A DNA stretch of 64,000 nucleotides from Massariosphaeria phaeospora (taxonomy: Eukaryota > Ascomycota > Dothideomycetes > Pleosporales), in assembly GCA_011032825.1 (NCBI GenBank), contig JAADJZ010000022.1, positions 310,001-374,000 of the forward strand, read 5' to 3'. Numbering within the stretch: the first letter of the stretch is position 1; every line of letters begins with the position of its first letter. Under the pieces are notes generated by a model that saw nothing but the letters and a program-made list of their open reading frames with translations, made no database searches and was not told where the DNA came from. The translations under genes and the position numbers were made by a program. Of this stretch, positions 54,301-64,000 are shown one piece after another.

Positions 54301-57300
54301 ATGGCAGCATCTGTCCAGACCGCGAAGCCCGAGCCCTCACAGACTGCGGCGCCGTTCCCCCCATCGAAGACCGACAAACCGAAACCCCATGTTTGTGGGA
54401 CCTGTAGTCGGTCATTTGCTAGACTAGAACACTTGAAGCGACACGAGAGATCCCATACTAAGGAGAAGCCATTCGAGTGCCCGCAATGCACCAGGTGTTT
54501 CGCGCGGCGTGATTTGCTGCTGCGTCATCAGCAGAAGCTGCATCAGCAAGGAGCAACTTCGACCAAGCCACGTAATGGCCGTCGGGATAGTACGACTGCA
54601 TTGCCGCCCAATTCGAGTCGCGTTCGTAAAAACTCTATGGCTAGTAGCGTAGGCGGACATGGAGGTACGGGCACAGCAAGCATGCGACCACGCGCGAACA
54701 CAATCAGCCACATTGATCCCACTGCTCTCAACAACCTTTTAGCGTCGCACAACGCTCCGTTAGGTAGAGGTGCTGGAAGCCAATTAGGTCACTCTCACCA
54801 TGCTAGCTTCGCCGGTATGAATGGCCCTGCTGCATATGACTATAGGGGCATGTCTACCTCTGTAGGCAACCACGGCCAACACCATGGACTACCAAGACTA
54901 GACACTCATCTAGGCTTTGGGTTAGGCGGCGGACTGCGGACTGCACCAATACCAAGCTTGACATCGGATGAATTCGAGCTGGAGAAATTCTTTGGTTCTT
55001 CGGGCTCGACTATCAACCCCAACCAGCTGCATCACTTCAACGGGGGTATACCGGTGGCTCAGATGCCATTCAATTCCTTTGCCAACCCGTTTGCCGACAA
55101 TGCTCCTGTCATTGATGAGGACGAATTTGTATGGAGTGCAGGCCTAGACAACCCCATGATGTTTCCTAGCAACAACGAACCCGTTATGGATGGATCATCG
55201 CCTTCTGCGATCAGTACTGCCAGTCAAAGCGGGTTCAGCGAAGTCATGCTGGATGGTTCTGGACAGGTAACGTCAGCAGCTATGTGGCATAACCCACTAG
55301 TCACCCATGCCAATATGAACCCGGCTGCATATCCTCTTGATGCTATTGCGCCAATGTTTCCTGAGCTTACGATGAATACTACGTCGCCGAAGGAGTTTGG
55401 GGACCAAGGTGCGCCGGCCGATTTCTACATCTCCTCGCCCCTAGCAAATGCGTCCATGAGCCCGTCTACGGGTATAGCGGGTATGCCGAATCAATACTTC
55501 CAACCCTCCATGGCATTCAATTCTGATACCGGCAGCATTTCATCATCTTCAATAAACGGAAGTGCCCGGCATAGCTCGGTCACATCGATATCCACGGACA
55601 CCATTACGGACACAACGCGACAAGCCCTAGTTTTTAATCTGTCACAAGCGCTCGGTTATGGACCTACCCAGAAAAAGTTCTCACAACCACAGATCAGTTC
55701 GCCCCTCTCTACTACGGGTGGGAAGGTTCAGGGCCAAGTCGCTTCACTTCCGAGCACCATGGATCTCCAGCGCTTCGTGAACGCGTACATTCAGTACTTC
55801 CATCCTCACCTCCCATTCTTGCACATTCCTACCCTGTCATTCGATACGCCAGCGTACACATATCACCTGCGCACGGCAGGATCCTTCAATCACGACCGCA
55901 TGGTAGGCGGTGGTGGCTGTCTTATCCTAGCCATGGCAGCAATTGGAGCTCTATACGAATTCGAGCACAACGTAGCTAAAGAACTCTTTGAGGCCGCCAA
56001 GAAAATGATTCTTTACTACCTCGACGAGCGTCGTAGAGCTGGTATGTCCGCTGCTGTCGATGGAGCCCACATTACGGGCGATTCCGTGAACAAGCCTCCG
56101 CTATGGCTTGTGCAAGCTATGTTGTTGAACTTGATATTCGGTCACAGTTGCGGCGACAGGCAGGCGGCTGAAGTTGCGAACACCCATTGTGGAGCCCTTG
56201 TTAGCCTTGCCAGAGCTGCTGGGTTGGACCGACCGGCTACTGACAATGGAGCCGGCCCAACTACTCCCAACAATACTACCTCCGGCGACGTTGAGATGGT
56301 CGATGAGTCTATGGCTTCAGATGTTTTTCCCCAGGTTCCACAAATGGAGAGCATTGATGAACACTCTCAGTGGATCCGGTGGAAGAATGCCGAGGAGCGC
56401 AAGCGTACCTATTTCGCGGTCTTCTCCATGTCCAGTCTACTAGTCTCAGCGTATGCGCAGCCACCAAAGATCTTGAACTCGGAAATACGACTTGACCTTC
56501 CGTGTGAGGAAGACCTTTGGTCTGTTGACAACCCTCAGACGTGGGTTGCTATGGGGGGTCCAATGATCGCACAAACAAGGGGGCTCTCTTTCAACACTGC
56601 GATGACATACCTACTTGCGGCAAGTTTACGTCAGCAATCGGAGCCTCATGTTCACAATCCGTATTCGCAATCGTTTACAGGCAATCAAGTCATGAACGAG
56701 ACCCCAGAGAGCGACATCCGGCCTAGCACGTTTGGCTGCTACGCGTTGATCAACGCGCTTCACGTCTACATTTGGGAGACCAGGCAACGTCATGCCGGTC
56801 GGCTCTGGAAGGATCGGGAAACAGAGACTTTGCATGCACTAGTGGAGCCAGCACTGAAAGCATGGCAGTCTGCCTGGTCGGCCAATCCTCATCACAGCAT
56901 AGAGCGGCCTAATCCTTTTGGACCCCTTGCAGCAGACTGCATACCACTGCTCGACTTGGCTTATATCCGGCTCTTTGTGAATTTAGGCCGAGCTAAAGAG
57001 CTCTTGTGGCAACGAGACTTTGACGGCATGGCAACGGAACTCGCAAAAGGTATCGACATTACGGCTCAAGCGGATGACTCCCCCGATCGACAGATTGACG
57101 GCAACGATCACATAACTTCTAGTACTTCACCAGGAACGGCCATTTCGGCTCAAGATATCGAGTCTTTTGGAGAGGCCAGCTCTAACCACCTTGGAACCTT
57201 TCCACAGCAGAATCAATCATCAAAGCGGGAGCGACACCTGCGCAAGGCTGCTTGCTATGCCGCGGACTCGCTCTCCATGACCGACAAATTGGGCGCTACA

Positions 57301-57846
57301 TACGCGGAATTCACGGCTAGAGAGTTGCCTAATTCAGCCGCCATGTGCACATTCGATTGTGCACAAATCCTTGCAGAATGGGTAAGACATATATTGCCAG
57401 TGTAAAAGTGTGTGCTAATTGATTTTAGGTTGCTACGGTTCAAGATCGTGTTGGCCGCTTCTTGGGCGAGCTGGGAAAAGACGAGATAGACTTTACGGCC
57501 GTACCTGCGATCATGCTTCTCGAGGAAGAAGACGTCAAGCTGCTTCAGAAGGTAGCTGATATTCTCCACACCGCAGAAATGAAGCTAGCATACGACATCA
57601 CATCGAACTCAATACCGTTGCTAGGCGCCTTGTCAAATCTCGGACCTTGCGGCTATGGTACCAAATTACTTATGGTCACGGCGTACATGCTTGGGAAGTC
57701 AGCTGTTTGGCCAGGCAAGTAAATCCTTGTGCGGTTTGTCCACCCACGCTAATGCTGCTGCAGTGGCACACGTGATGTCGCGAGCGTTGGAGGCTCACGC
57801 CAACTACATCAACCAGCGCGCCGTAACCTCCGTCAACCCCTCGTAA
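54301..57846 (+). CDS. C2H2 zinc-finger transcription factor (AmdX/Adr1-like) with fungal MHR domain
   Basis: Exons 54301-57381, 57429-57714 and 57764-57846 give 1,149 residues. Two adjacent C2H2 fingers at residues 32-52 and 60-81: [23 protein letters not shown], linker TKEKPF, then [23 protein letters not shown] (second spacing H-x4-H). This finger pair is of the Adr1/AmdX type, which in fungi controls carbon and nitrogen source genes. A long Ser/Asn/Gly/Pro-rich region follows, then a fungal transcription-factor middle homology region from about residue 490 ([56 protein letters not shown]). The C-terminus is [17 protein letters not shown]...[18 protein letters not shown]. Intron 1 is GTAAGA...TTTTAG (47 nt). 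Intron 2 uses a GCAAGT donor (GC-AG) with GCTAAT branch; GT alternatives break the frame. The exact ortholog is not certain. Confidence 0.9.
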
Positions 57847-59482
57847 ATACCGGTTCCGATCTCCCTGTACAAATGATTGTTATGTCTTCCACGTATCTAC
57901 GCCACGGTTAATACCCCCCTTTCACGATAATCCATACGCTTACCACTCGATACCCTTGTAAAGCACTCAACGCAGAACCTAGTCTTACTACGCGAAGACT
58001 TTATTCTGCTTGCACTACGCTGGTTCCTACTATAAGCCTCCATGAGGGTATATCTGGTTCTTGAGTCTCCTTGGCCCGAGGCTAGGCGCTAAACAAAGCC
58101 ATCGAGTTCGAGGTCTTTCTTGTACATTCTTCGCTTTTTACTCGGTCTACACATTCTCCAAACACACCTTCCTACGTACCGAGCTGGGACTCCACGTTCT
58201 CAGCGAGGCTGCAGGTGCTTTTTCCAGATTTTTCGGCTAGTTCTTGACGATGTGAACGACGGAGTAAATGTTTCCAATGTTGATGGGGACTTTGGAAGGC
58301 GCAATTGTTTCGACATATGGTTTCCGTAGGCTTTCCAGCCTACTTGGTTCGTTTGTTGGGACACATGACAAAATCTCCGCGGTTTCCATCTATCTTGTCG
58401 ATGGGAAAATGTTGTTCTTTCTAGGGTTCAAACGCGGATGGGGGCTCATGTTATGCACTGCGATTTTGCGTGCACGTCACGAAAGGGGACTTGAGGCTTT
58501 GGCTCCTTTTTGGTTTCTGACAAGGGAATGGAATGGAATGGAATGAGTTTGTGGTTATGTGCTATCCTTGGGAACTCGTCTCGTCCTTGCTGTTGCTGCT
58601 GCCTACAGGGGGGTCGTATCACAGGGCGAAAAAAATGTTGGTGTTTTGTTTGCAAATTGCGAGGGTGACGATGAGTGAGTGATGAGTGATGAGTGATGTT
58701 GAGAACATTGTTGGGTCGGGTCGCTGCTGTGTGGCAGGCATAATCTTCTGCCTCCCTTGTTAATCTACTGTACAAGTGGAGGTCAATTAATCGATCGAAT
58801 TGGCTAAGGCTGTTTGTTCTGTCACGTTTTACATTTCACTTTTCATATTTCACATTTCACATTCATGTACCACACACGCACGCAGGCGACATACTTTCTA
58901 ATCCCGTGCCTCCTCCGCGCTATACATAGTACTTTTTACCCCATAATACGCTAAATTTCTTTTTGCTAGTTTGCGTCCCTGGATGGCGTTGTCGTGGCTT
59001 GTTTCGTGGCGTCGTGCGCGGGATAGGATGCATAGGCATGGATTCTATTACATACCGCCTTTTTGGGCGAAGAGAAGAGAGCATAAAGAGAGAGAGAATA
59101 GGTTAGAGAGTTAGGACTAAGGTAGCGTGTACGAATAGGTAGAGAGGAAGTAAAGAGAAAGTAAAGAGAAAGTAAAGAGGAATCTTCAAATAAAAGTAGA
59201 GAAAGTTGAAAGGAGGGGAAATTTGAAAGGAGCGGAAAGCGAAAGGTGAAAGGTGAAAGTAAGAGTGAAAGTAAATAAATCCGTCCGTTGTAATACTGAA
59301 CTCGTCCTAGTGCGTCACGTGCTATCGCGTCTAATTGGCTCGCGAAAACACTCCGACCAACTTCAACCATCCTAGCATCCTCTCCCAACACTCACTTTTC
59401 AACCTCGCATTTGCATACTCCAACAGCCAAATTTCCGCTTGCTAGGAAAGACTGAGAATTCATTTGCGGAGCGTAGGTCAGC
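57847..59482. other. Intergenic region between transcription factor and dynactin gene
   Basis: No gene supported. Repeats include (ATGGA)n at about 58527-58545 and (GAGTGAT)n at 58671-58700. From 59.05 to 59.3 kb the sequence is GA-rich (GAAAGTAAAGA words), preceding the dynactin gene. Confidence 0.5.
58671..58700 (+). repeat. (GAGTGAT)n short tandem repeat
   Basis: About four GAGTGAT/GAGTGA units in the 3' flank of the transcription-factor gene. Confidence 0.85.
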
Positions 59483-60495
59483 ATGTCACGTCCGTCGGCA
59501 AGGAAGCCCGCGACGAAAGGCGAGTACATTGAGACGGTTAGTAGCTGCGCTTTTCTTCGCTCGCGATATAGGACCGGATATCAAGTTATTTGATTCGCAT
59601 CGTTTGCGTGGCTTGCTTTCTTTCTGGAATACCTCTCTGGTCTGTCGCGCTCGAGGCATCGCAAGCCTGTTTCTTCCCTCTCCCCCATACTCTCATTCCC
59701 ACGATCCTTCTCCTCTCAACTGCCCCTGCCCCTCCCTGACGCACCCACCCCCAGGACTCCGGCAACAAAGTCTCGCGCCGCTCCGCCATCACCGGCACCG
59801 CGAACATCACGCTCGGCGGGCGCACCGTCATCATGGCCGACGTGCACCTGCGCGGCGACCTGCACCCCACGCGGCCCGTGCCGTCGAGCTCCGGCAAGGA
59901 AGTCACGCCCACGAGCATCAGCATCGGGCGCTGCACCGTCATCTCCACCGGCAGCGTGATCAAGCCGCCGAGCCGGATCAGTCGCGGCCAGGTGCACTAC
60001 TATCCGATGAAGATTGGGGACAATGTGTTTGTGGGTGCGTGGGTGGTTTCTTCTTCCCTTCCTATCCTTCCCTTCCCTGCCTGTATTTCTTAGATTAGGA
60101 CTCGCATCGTCGTGTAGCACACACCACAGGAACGGTTTCTACTTTGGGAAGGATGAGTGAGATGAATGCTAAGCCACCATCCAGGCCCCCACTGCGCCGT
60201 CTCCGCCATCTCCATCTCCTCGCACGTGCACATCGCCTCGCACGTCACCATCCACGCCTTCGCCATCGTCAAAGAAAACGTCAAGATCCTGCCGCACACC
60301 GTCGTGCCCGCCAACATGGTGATTCCCTCGGGCTCCGTAGTCGGCGGCCGGCCTGCGCGGGTCGTCGGCGAGGTGGGCGAGGGCTGGGGCGTTAGCGGAG
60401 GGGGCGCCGGAGGCGGGTTGGGTGTGGGAGGCGGCGGGGAGGAGAAGTGGGTGGAGGGTGGGGACTTGAGGGAGTTGGTAAGGAGTATTAAGTGA
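59483..60495 (+). CDS. Dynactin subunit 5 (p25)
   Basis: Three exons, 59483-59536, 59755-60034 and 60185-60495, give 214 residues. p25 is a left-handed beta-helix protein in the pointed-end complex of dynactin, needed in filamentous fungi for dynein-driven early endosome movement. Seen: MSRPSARKPATKGEYIET|DSGNKVSRRSAITGTANITLGGRTVIMADVHLRGDL, SISIGRCTVISTGSVIKPPSRIS, HYYPMKIGDNVFVG|PHCAVSAISISSHVHIASHVTIHAFAIVKENVKILPHTVVPANMVIPSGSVVGGRPARVVGEV, and ELVRSIK at the end: repeating hexapeptide ([LIV]-G-x4) turns. Introns are longer than most in this window (218 and 150 nt), with GTTAGT and GTGCGT donors. A Gly-rich insert (GGGAGGGLGVGGGG) before the C-terminal helix is unusual. Exon 1 was assigned because MSRPSxRKxxKGEYIET is the common start of fungal p25. 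Confidence 0.93.
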
Positions 60496-63337
60496 AAGAT
60501 GGGGTGGGGTTTGAGATGGAGTATGTGGTGTGAGGGCTGGGGGTGTGGTGCTTGCTTAAGCGTGGCGTTTAATGGCTGATATCTGCTGAGCTTCACCGGG
60601 CCGGACGCGGAGATCGAAACTCCAGTCATCTCCAAGACATGAATCCACCGAAAGACGGCGTTCGCCAAAGGTTGTCATTCCGTATAGTAGTCGGGCTGAT
60701 TCGTTGTCATGTTTCGAGTTCTGCGCATCAACTGTCGAGTTCATGGTCGTCCAACAAAGTGGTCCATTCTGATTCGGTGTCCCTGTTGTCACCGCTGGTA
60801 TCACTACCCCAATAGGAGCACTCGTTCTCCCCGCTCCGAATACCGATTCCCCCGAGATACTTCGTCTGTCCAAGGTATTCCTTACATCTCCAAGGCATTC
60901 CTTCACTAGTGCAATCGCACTCCAAAACCCTCATGAGTGAGCACTGGAAAAGTTCAACCTATGAATACAGGCGTAAAGATAAATAACCCGAGTACAAGTA
61001 AGTAAGCAACCAATCCAAATCCACATACAGGTGTCGACTCAGGGCCGCTCTACGCCGAACCTAATGCGTATCTAGAAATACGATTCCGTCAGCTGTATGC
61101 CCACAAGCTCACAAGCATAGAATTGTGGCGTGGGACACAGGATAGTCTATTTCAGCGTCTTTCTACAAGTTGACTGTCCAGCCCAGCCTATCCCATCCCA
61201 TTCCATCCACCACAAACAACATCAGCACACCATAACCAGCCAAGTCTAGCCTAGCCCCAACAAGACGCACGGCAACGGCACCGGCCTACGCAGCATGTAC
61301 TTACTTATTCATTTCGCTATAGCAATGCACGAGAGCCCCCACCACCCAGACTACTCCATCTCCCACACCAACTCATCTTCCCTCCCACCGTCCAATCTAA
61401 TACTAGTACACAGACCCCTTCGGCTACCCTTCGCGAAGAGCCGAAGCACGCCCTGTGAACTAACTCATCTGTCGATGTCGGCCTTGCCATCAAACTAAAA
61501 GCCTACGATAGCTTCGCGGATGGGAAATGGCACTACCTTTGTCTTTTGTGCGCGCTTTAGGGTAGTTTGGTTAGTTCTGCGATCAGCAGCTAAGCTGGGC
61601 TAGAGCGATGATGTTTGTTGTTGGAAGCGATATAGTTATTGGTGCCGAATTGACTGGGTAGATAGAGTATGTGATTTGAGGGTTAATTGTTGATGGAGCG
61701 GAGCGGGGAGTGCGAGCGATGTTCAAGTAAACAGGTAAGTAGGGGTATGGGGTATTGGTGGTGTTGGTATCGATGCGTTGTATTGTAAGAGGACATTGTT
61801 GTTCTATTTCTGTTTGGATGAGTTTTGGGTTTCTGGTTGTGGGTGTTTTACTGCAGCGATGTTGTGCAGCAACGAATGGCCTTTTGAATAAGCGCTTCCT
61901 GTGCTGTATACGCTTTGGTGGTTTACCCTTCGCTATAGATGGCGTGGCGTAAAGTTAAGGGTAAAAGATTTCATCCTAGGGTTTTTGGCCATGAAGTATT
62001 CTTCGAGTCTGACGAAGTGTAGTGGAGGTTAAGAGCAGAGGAAGACTTGACTTCTCTATCAGCCTTAATCAGCTTCAGTTGTTTCTAGGAATCTCTGCCG
62101 CCTGGAAGACGGGCGATAAACGACGGACTAATGCAACGAGTGCTAATCGTCAAAGGCAGTAGGTAGTAGCCCTTCCTCTAACTAGAGCTACTGCAGCGAA
62201 GACTAGGAGACGGTGTGGCAGATGCTGGGAGGAAGCAGCATGGCGCAGTCTAGCAGGCTATTGTCATCCTTTTGCTTTTGTCGTCAATCCGTCTCTGAGG
62301 ACGCGAACGAACGATTTTACCTTTCAACCACTGGAGCAAGGAGCCTGGAAACACGCTAATATGACTGATTCCGAAGCCTGACATCGCAGAGGGTGAGAGA
62401 ACTAGATCTAGTCCTCCGATAATAACAATACTTTAAAAATATGTTCAGGTCTGCTGTTGCAACCAACATACCAGACACGGAGCACTAGAGGCCGTTACTG
62501 CAGCGAGAATCCCCAAATTCAACAAATCATGTCATTCGGCATGTGAAGTGATAATCCCGGATGAACATCAACAGGCCGTCTCGTCGAATCATAATTCCCG
62601 GTTCACAAACATTGGTTTGAAACCGACTTGGCGTAGGTGATGAGCATTCGAGGTTCCAAATCAGGCGAAGGAGGGGGATAAGGATTGGAGATGATCGCTT
62701 GAGCGTTACCGGAACAAAACAACAGTGGATGCCGATCTGCTGCGCGGTTTTCGCTGAGTGTTTGCAGGGCAGTTGATGTTGGTGCGCGTGGCGATAGCTT
62801 TGCTCGGTGCTTTTTTACTTTCCTGGCGACCGCTAGAGAGGTGATATTCGAAGATCAGCTGGGACAGTTGACCTCCTTAACGAACGACGAGAAACCCACC
62901 AGCCCAAGCCCTGCATATGCACTCAACTGCATATTCTTACAAGTAGTTAGAGGCGCGGCAACCCGTTCCGCGCCCAACCTCCGCCAAACAACCACTCGAT
63001 GCCAGCCAACCCGCAGGGTTCCGCGCAAGCAGTCGCACGCAACCAAGCAAACAAAAAAGAAAAAAGATGACGCCTCTTAGTCTGAAACATGCAGAAAATA
63101 GATACGTACCTTATCGCAGCGGGGCTGTGTGCGCACACCACATCGCACATCTATCAAATGACGAACGAGCATGTCACACCACGCTTGCCACACCGCGATC
63201 GTCCCGCCAAGGCCCATCGCCAGAACGCAAGTCGCGAGTTGAGCGTAGCGTGCACGCCTGAAGCCATGTGGAGCACTGATATATGTAGGTCGTGCTATGC
63301 TATGGAGATCCTCGCGGGACGGACGAGGGCCAGGGGC
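60496..63337. other. 3' region with no supported gene
   Basis: Short frames only (under 120 codons). A predicted strong hairpin lies at about 61411-61445. Some plus-strand reads near 61.8 kb are hydrophobic but short and without a start context. No transposase, tRNA or repeat of the 145-bp family was seen. Confidence 0.5.
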
Positions 63338-63390
63338 AGCGAGCGAGCGAGCGAGAGTGTAGTGTAGTGTAGTGTAGTGTAGTGTAGTGT
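63338..63390 (+). repeat. (GAGC)n followed by (GTGTA)n microsatellite
   Basis: A GAGC-unit run merges into seven GTGTA units over about 50 bases. Confidence 0.9.
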
Positions 63391-64000
63391 GGGGTGCCTA
63401 ACTGCCTAACTAACTAAATAACTGGTGTTTTAACGAAGGGCTTGGCGGGGTGCAGCCTTCCCCCCCCTGTTGCCGACGATCGCACACCAAACAAAACGGG
63501 TAATTGAATAAATGCAAATGCAACGGAGGGTTTTTGGTGGTGGGGGGAGGATATGGGGAAGTCGGCAAGGGCTGTGGATGGCGGGACGGATGGTGGAGGG
63601 GTGGTGCGAGTGCGAGGGAAAGGATGGGCGCTGCGGGTCGGAGCGAAAGGAAAGGATGGGTTATGGGTGCGTAGAGTTGCGGATGTTTCGGAGCGAGGGT
63701 AAGGGTGAGGTTTACTTGGATGGATGGATGGATGGATGGTGCCCAGCCGGCTGTCTCAGTACTTGGAAGGTGCCACCGCACCGCAGTGGGAAGGCGCATT
63801 GAAGGTCAGTCAGTCAGCCAGTCAAGATAACACCGCCAAAGGACCCGAGACATCGTTTCGCTCGAGCGCACACATTTCCACAGGCGAGAGCATATTGCGA
63901 GACAATAGGATCATCGTTATGGATAGATTTGATTGATCGAGTCCATGTGAGTGTGACCCGTCATCTGTCCTGCTCAACGTCTGTTTGACCAACGGAGCGC
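63391..64000. other. Window end, G-rich simple sequence
   Basis: No gene supported. A (GGAT)n run lies at 63717-63739 inside G-rich sequence. Frames on both strands are low-complexity and unconvincing. Confidence 0.5.

Overview
The window looks like nuclear DNA of a filamentous ascomycete (Pezizomycotina, most likely a dothideomycete). The evidence is the set of spliced eukaryotic housekeeping genes, the short introns (mostly 44-79 nt with GT...CTNAC/CTAAT...AG signals), the fungal-type zinc-finger/middle-homology-region transcription factor, small BTB proteins and a fungal hAT transposon. There is no operon structure, CRISPR array or phage feature. All exon joins given here were worked out by eye from splice signals, reading frame and recalled family conservation.

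Layout. 1-6 kb: the KEOPS kinase Bud32, a doubtful small membrane ORF, and an arrestin-like protein on the minus strand. 7-9.5 kb: two tandem minus-strand BTB paralogs with the same intron pattern and probable unrecognised third exons. 10.5-12.9 kb: a two-exon low-complexity/coiled-coil protein. 14.7-19 kb: a head-to-head DNA repair/replication pair, an SMUBP2/Hcs1-type helicase (six exons, minus) and endonuclease III Nth1 (two exons, plus). 19.7-21.1 kb: a multi-pass membrane protein with an acidic tail that ends in a candidate Atg8-interacting motif. 21.6-23.7 kb: a second head-to-head pair, the glutamate-cysteine ligase modifier subunit (minus) and the AP-1 sigma adaptin (plus). 24.9-26 kb: the RNA polymerase III repressor Maf1, with a 6-nt first exon.

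26-34.4 kb is a gene-poor tract rich in simple repeats, with a GC-rich part near its end. 34.4-41.8 kb holds three protein genes (a serine/proline-rich cell-wall-type protein, an M-protein-repeat coiled-coil protein and a small zinc-knuckle protein). Each carries one or more single-base frame breaks, often in homopolymers. 43.1 kb has a small unknown ORF, followed 28 bp after its stop by a 3,094-bp hAT transposon with terminal inverted repeats, a perfect 8-bp target duplication and a transposase that is open except for one TAG. 46.7-54.2 kb is non-coding, with a ~145-bp-period repeat array at 47.2-47.7 kb. Related copies lie near 48.4 kb and 6.6 kb. 54.3-57.8 kb encodes a large AmdX/Adr1-like C2H2 transcription factor with a GC-AG intron and a short upstream ORF. 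59.5-60.5 kb encodes dynactin subunit p25. The last 3.5 kb shows no gene.

The genes do not form one pathway. Functional pairing is suggested only for the two divergent gene pairs and the tandem BTB paralogs. The observations most worth following are the shared hidden 3' exons of the BTB pair, the nearly intact hAT element, the dispersed 145-bp repeat family, the frameshift cluster at 34-42 kb, and the candidate autophagy-receptor membrane protein.
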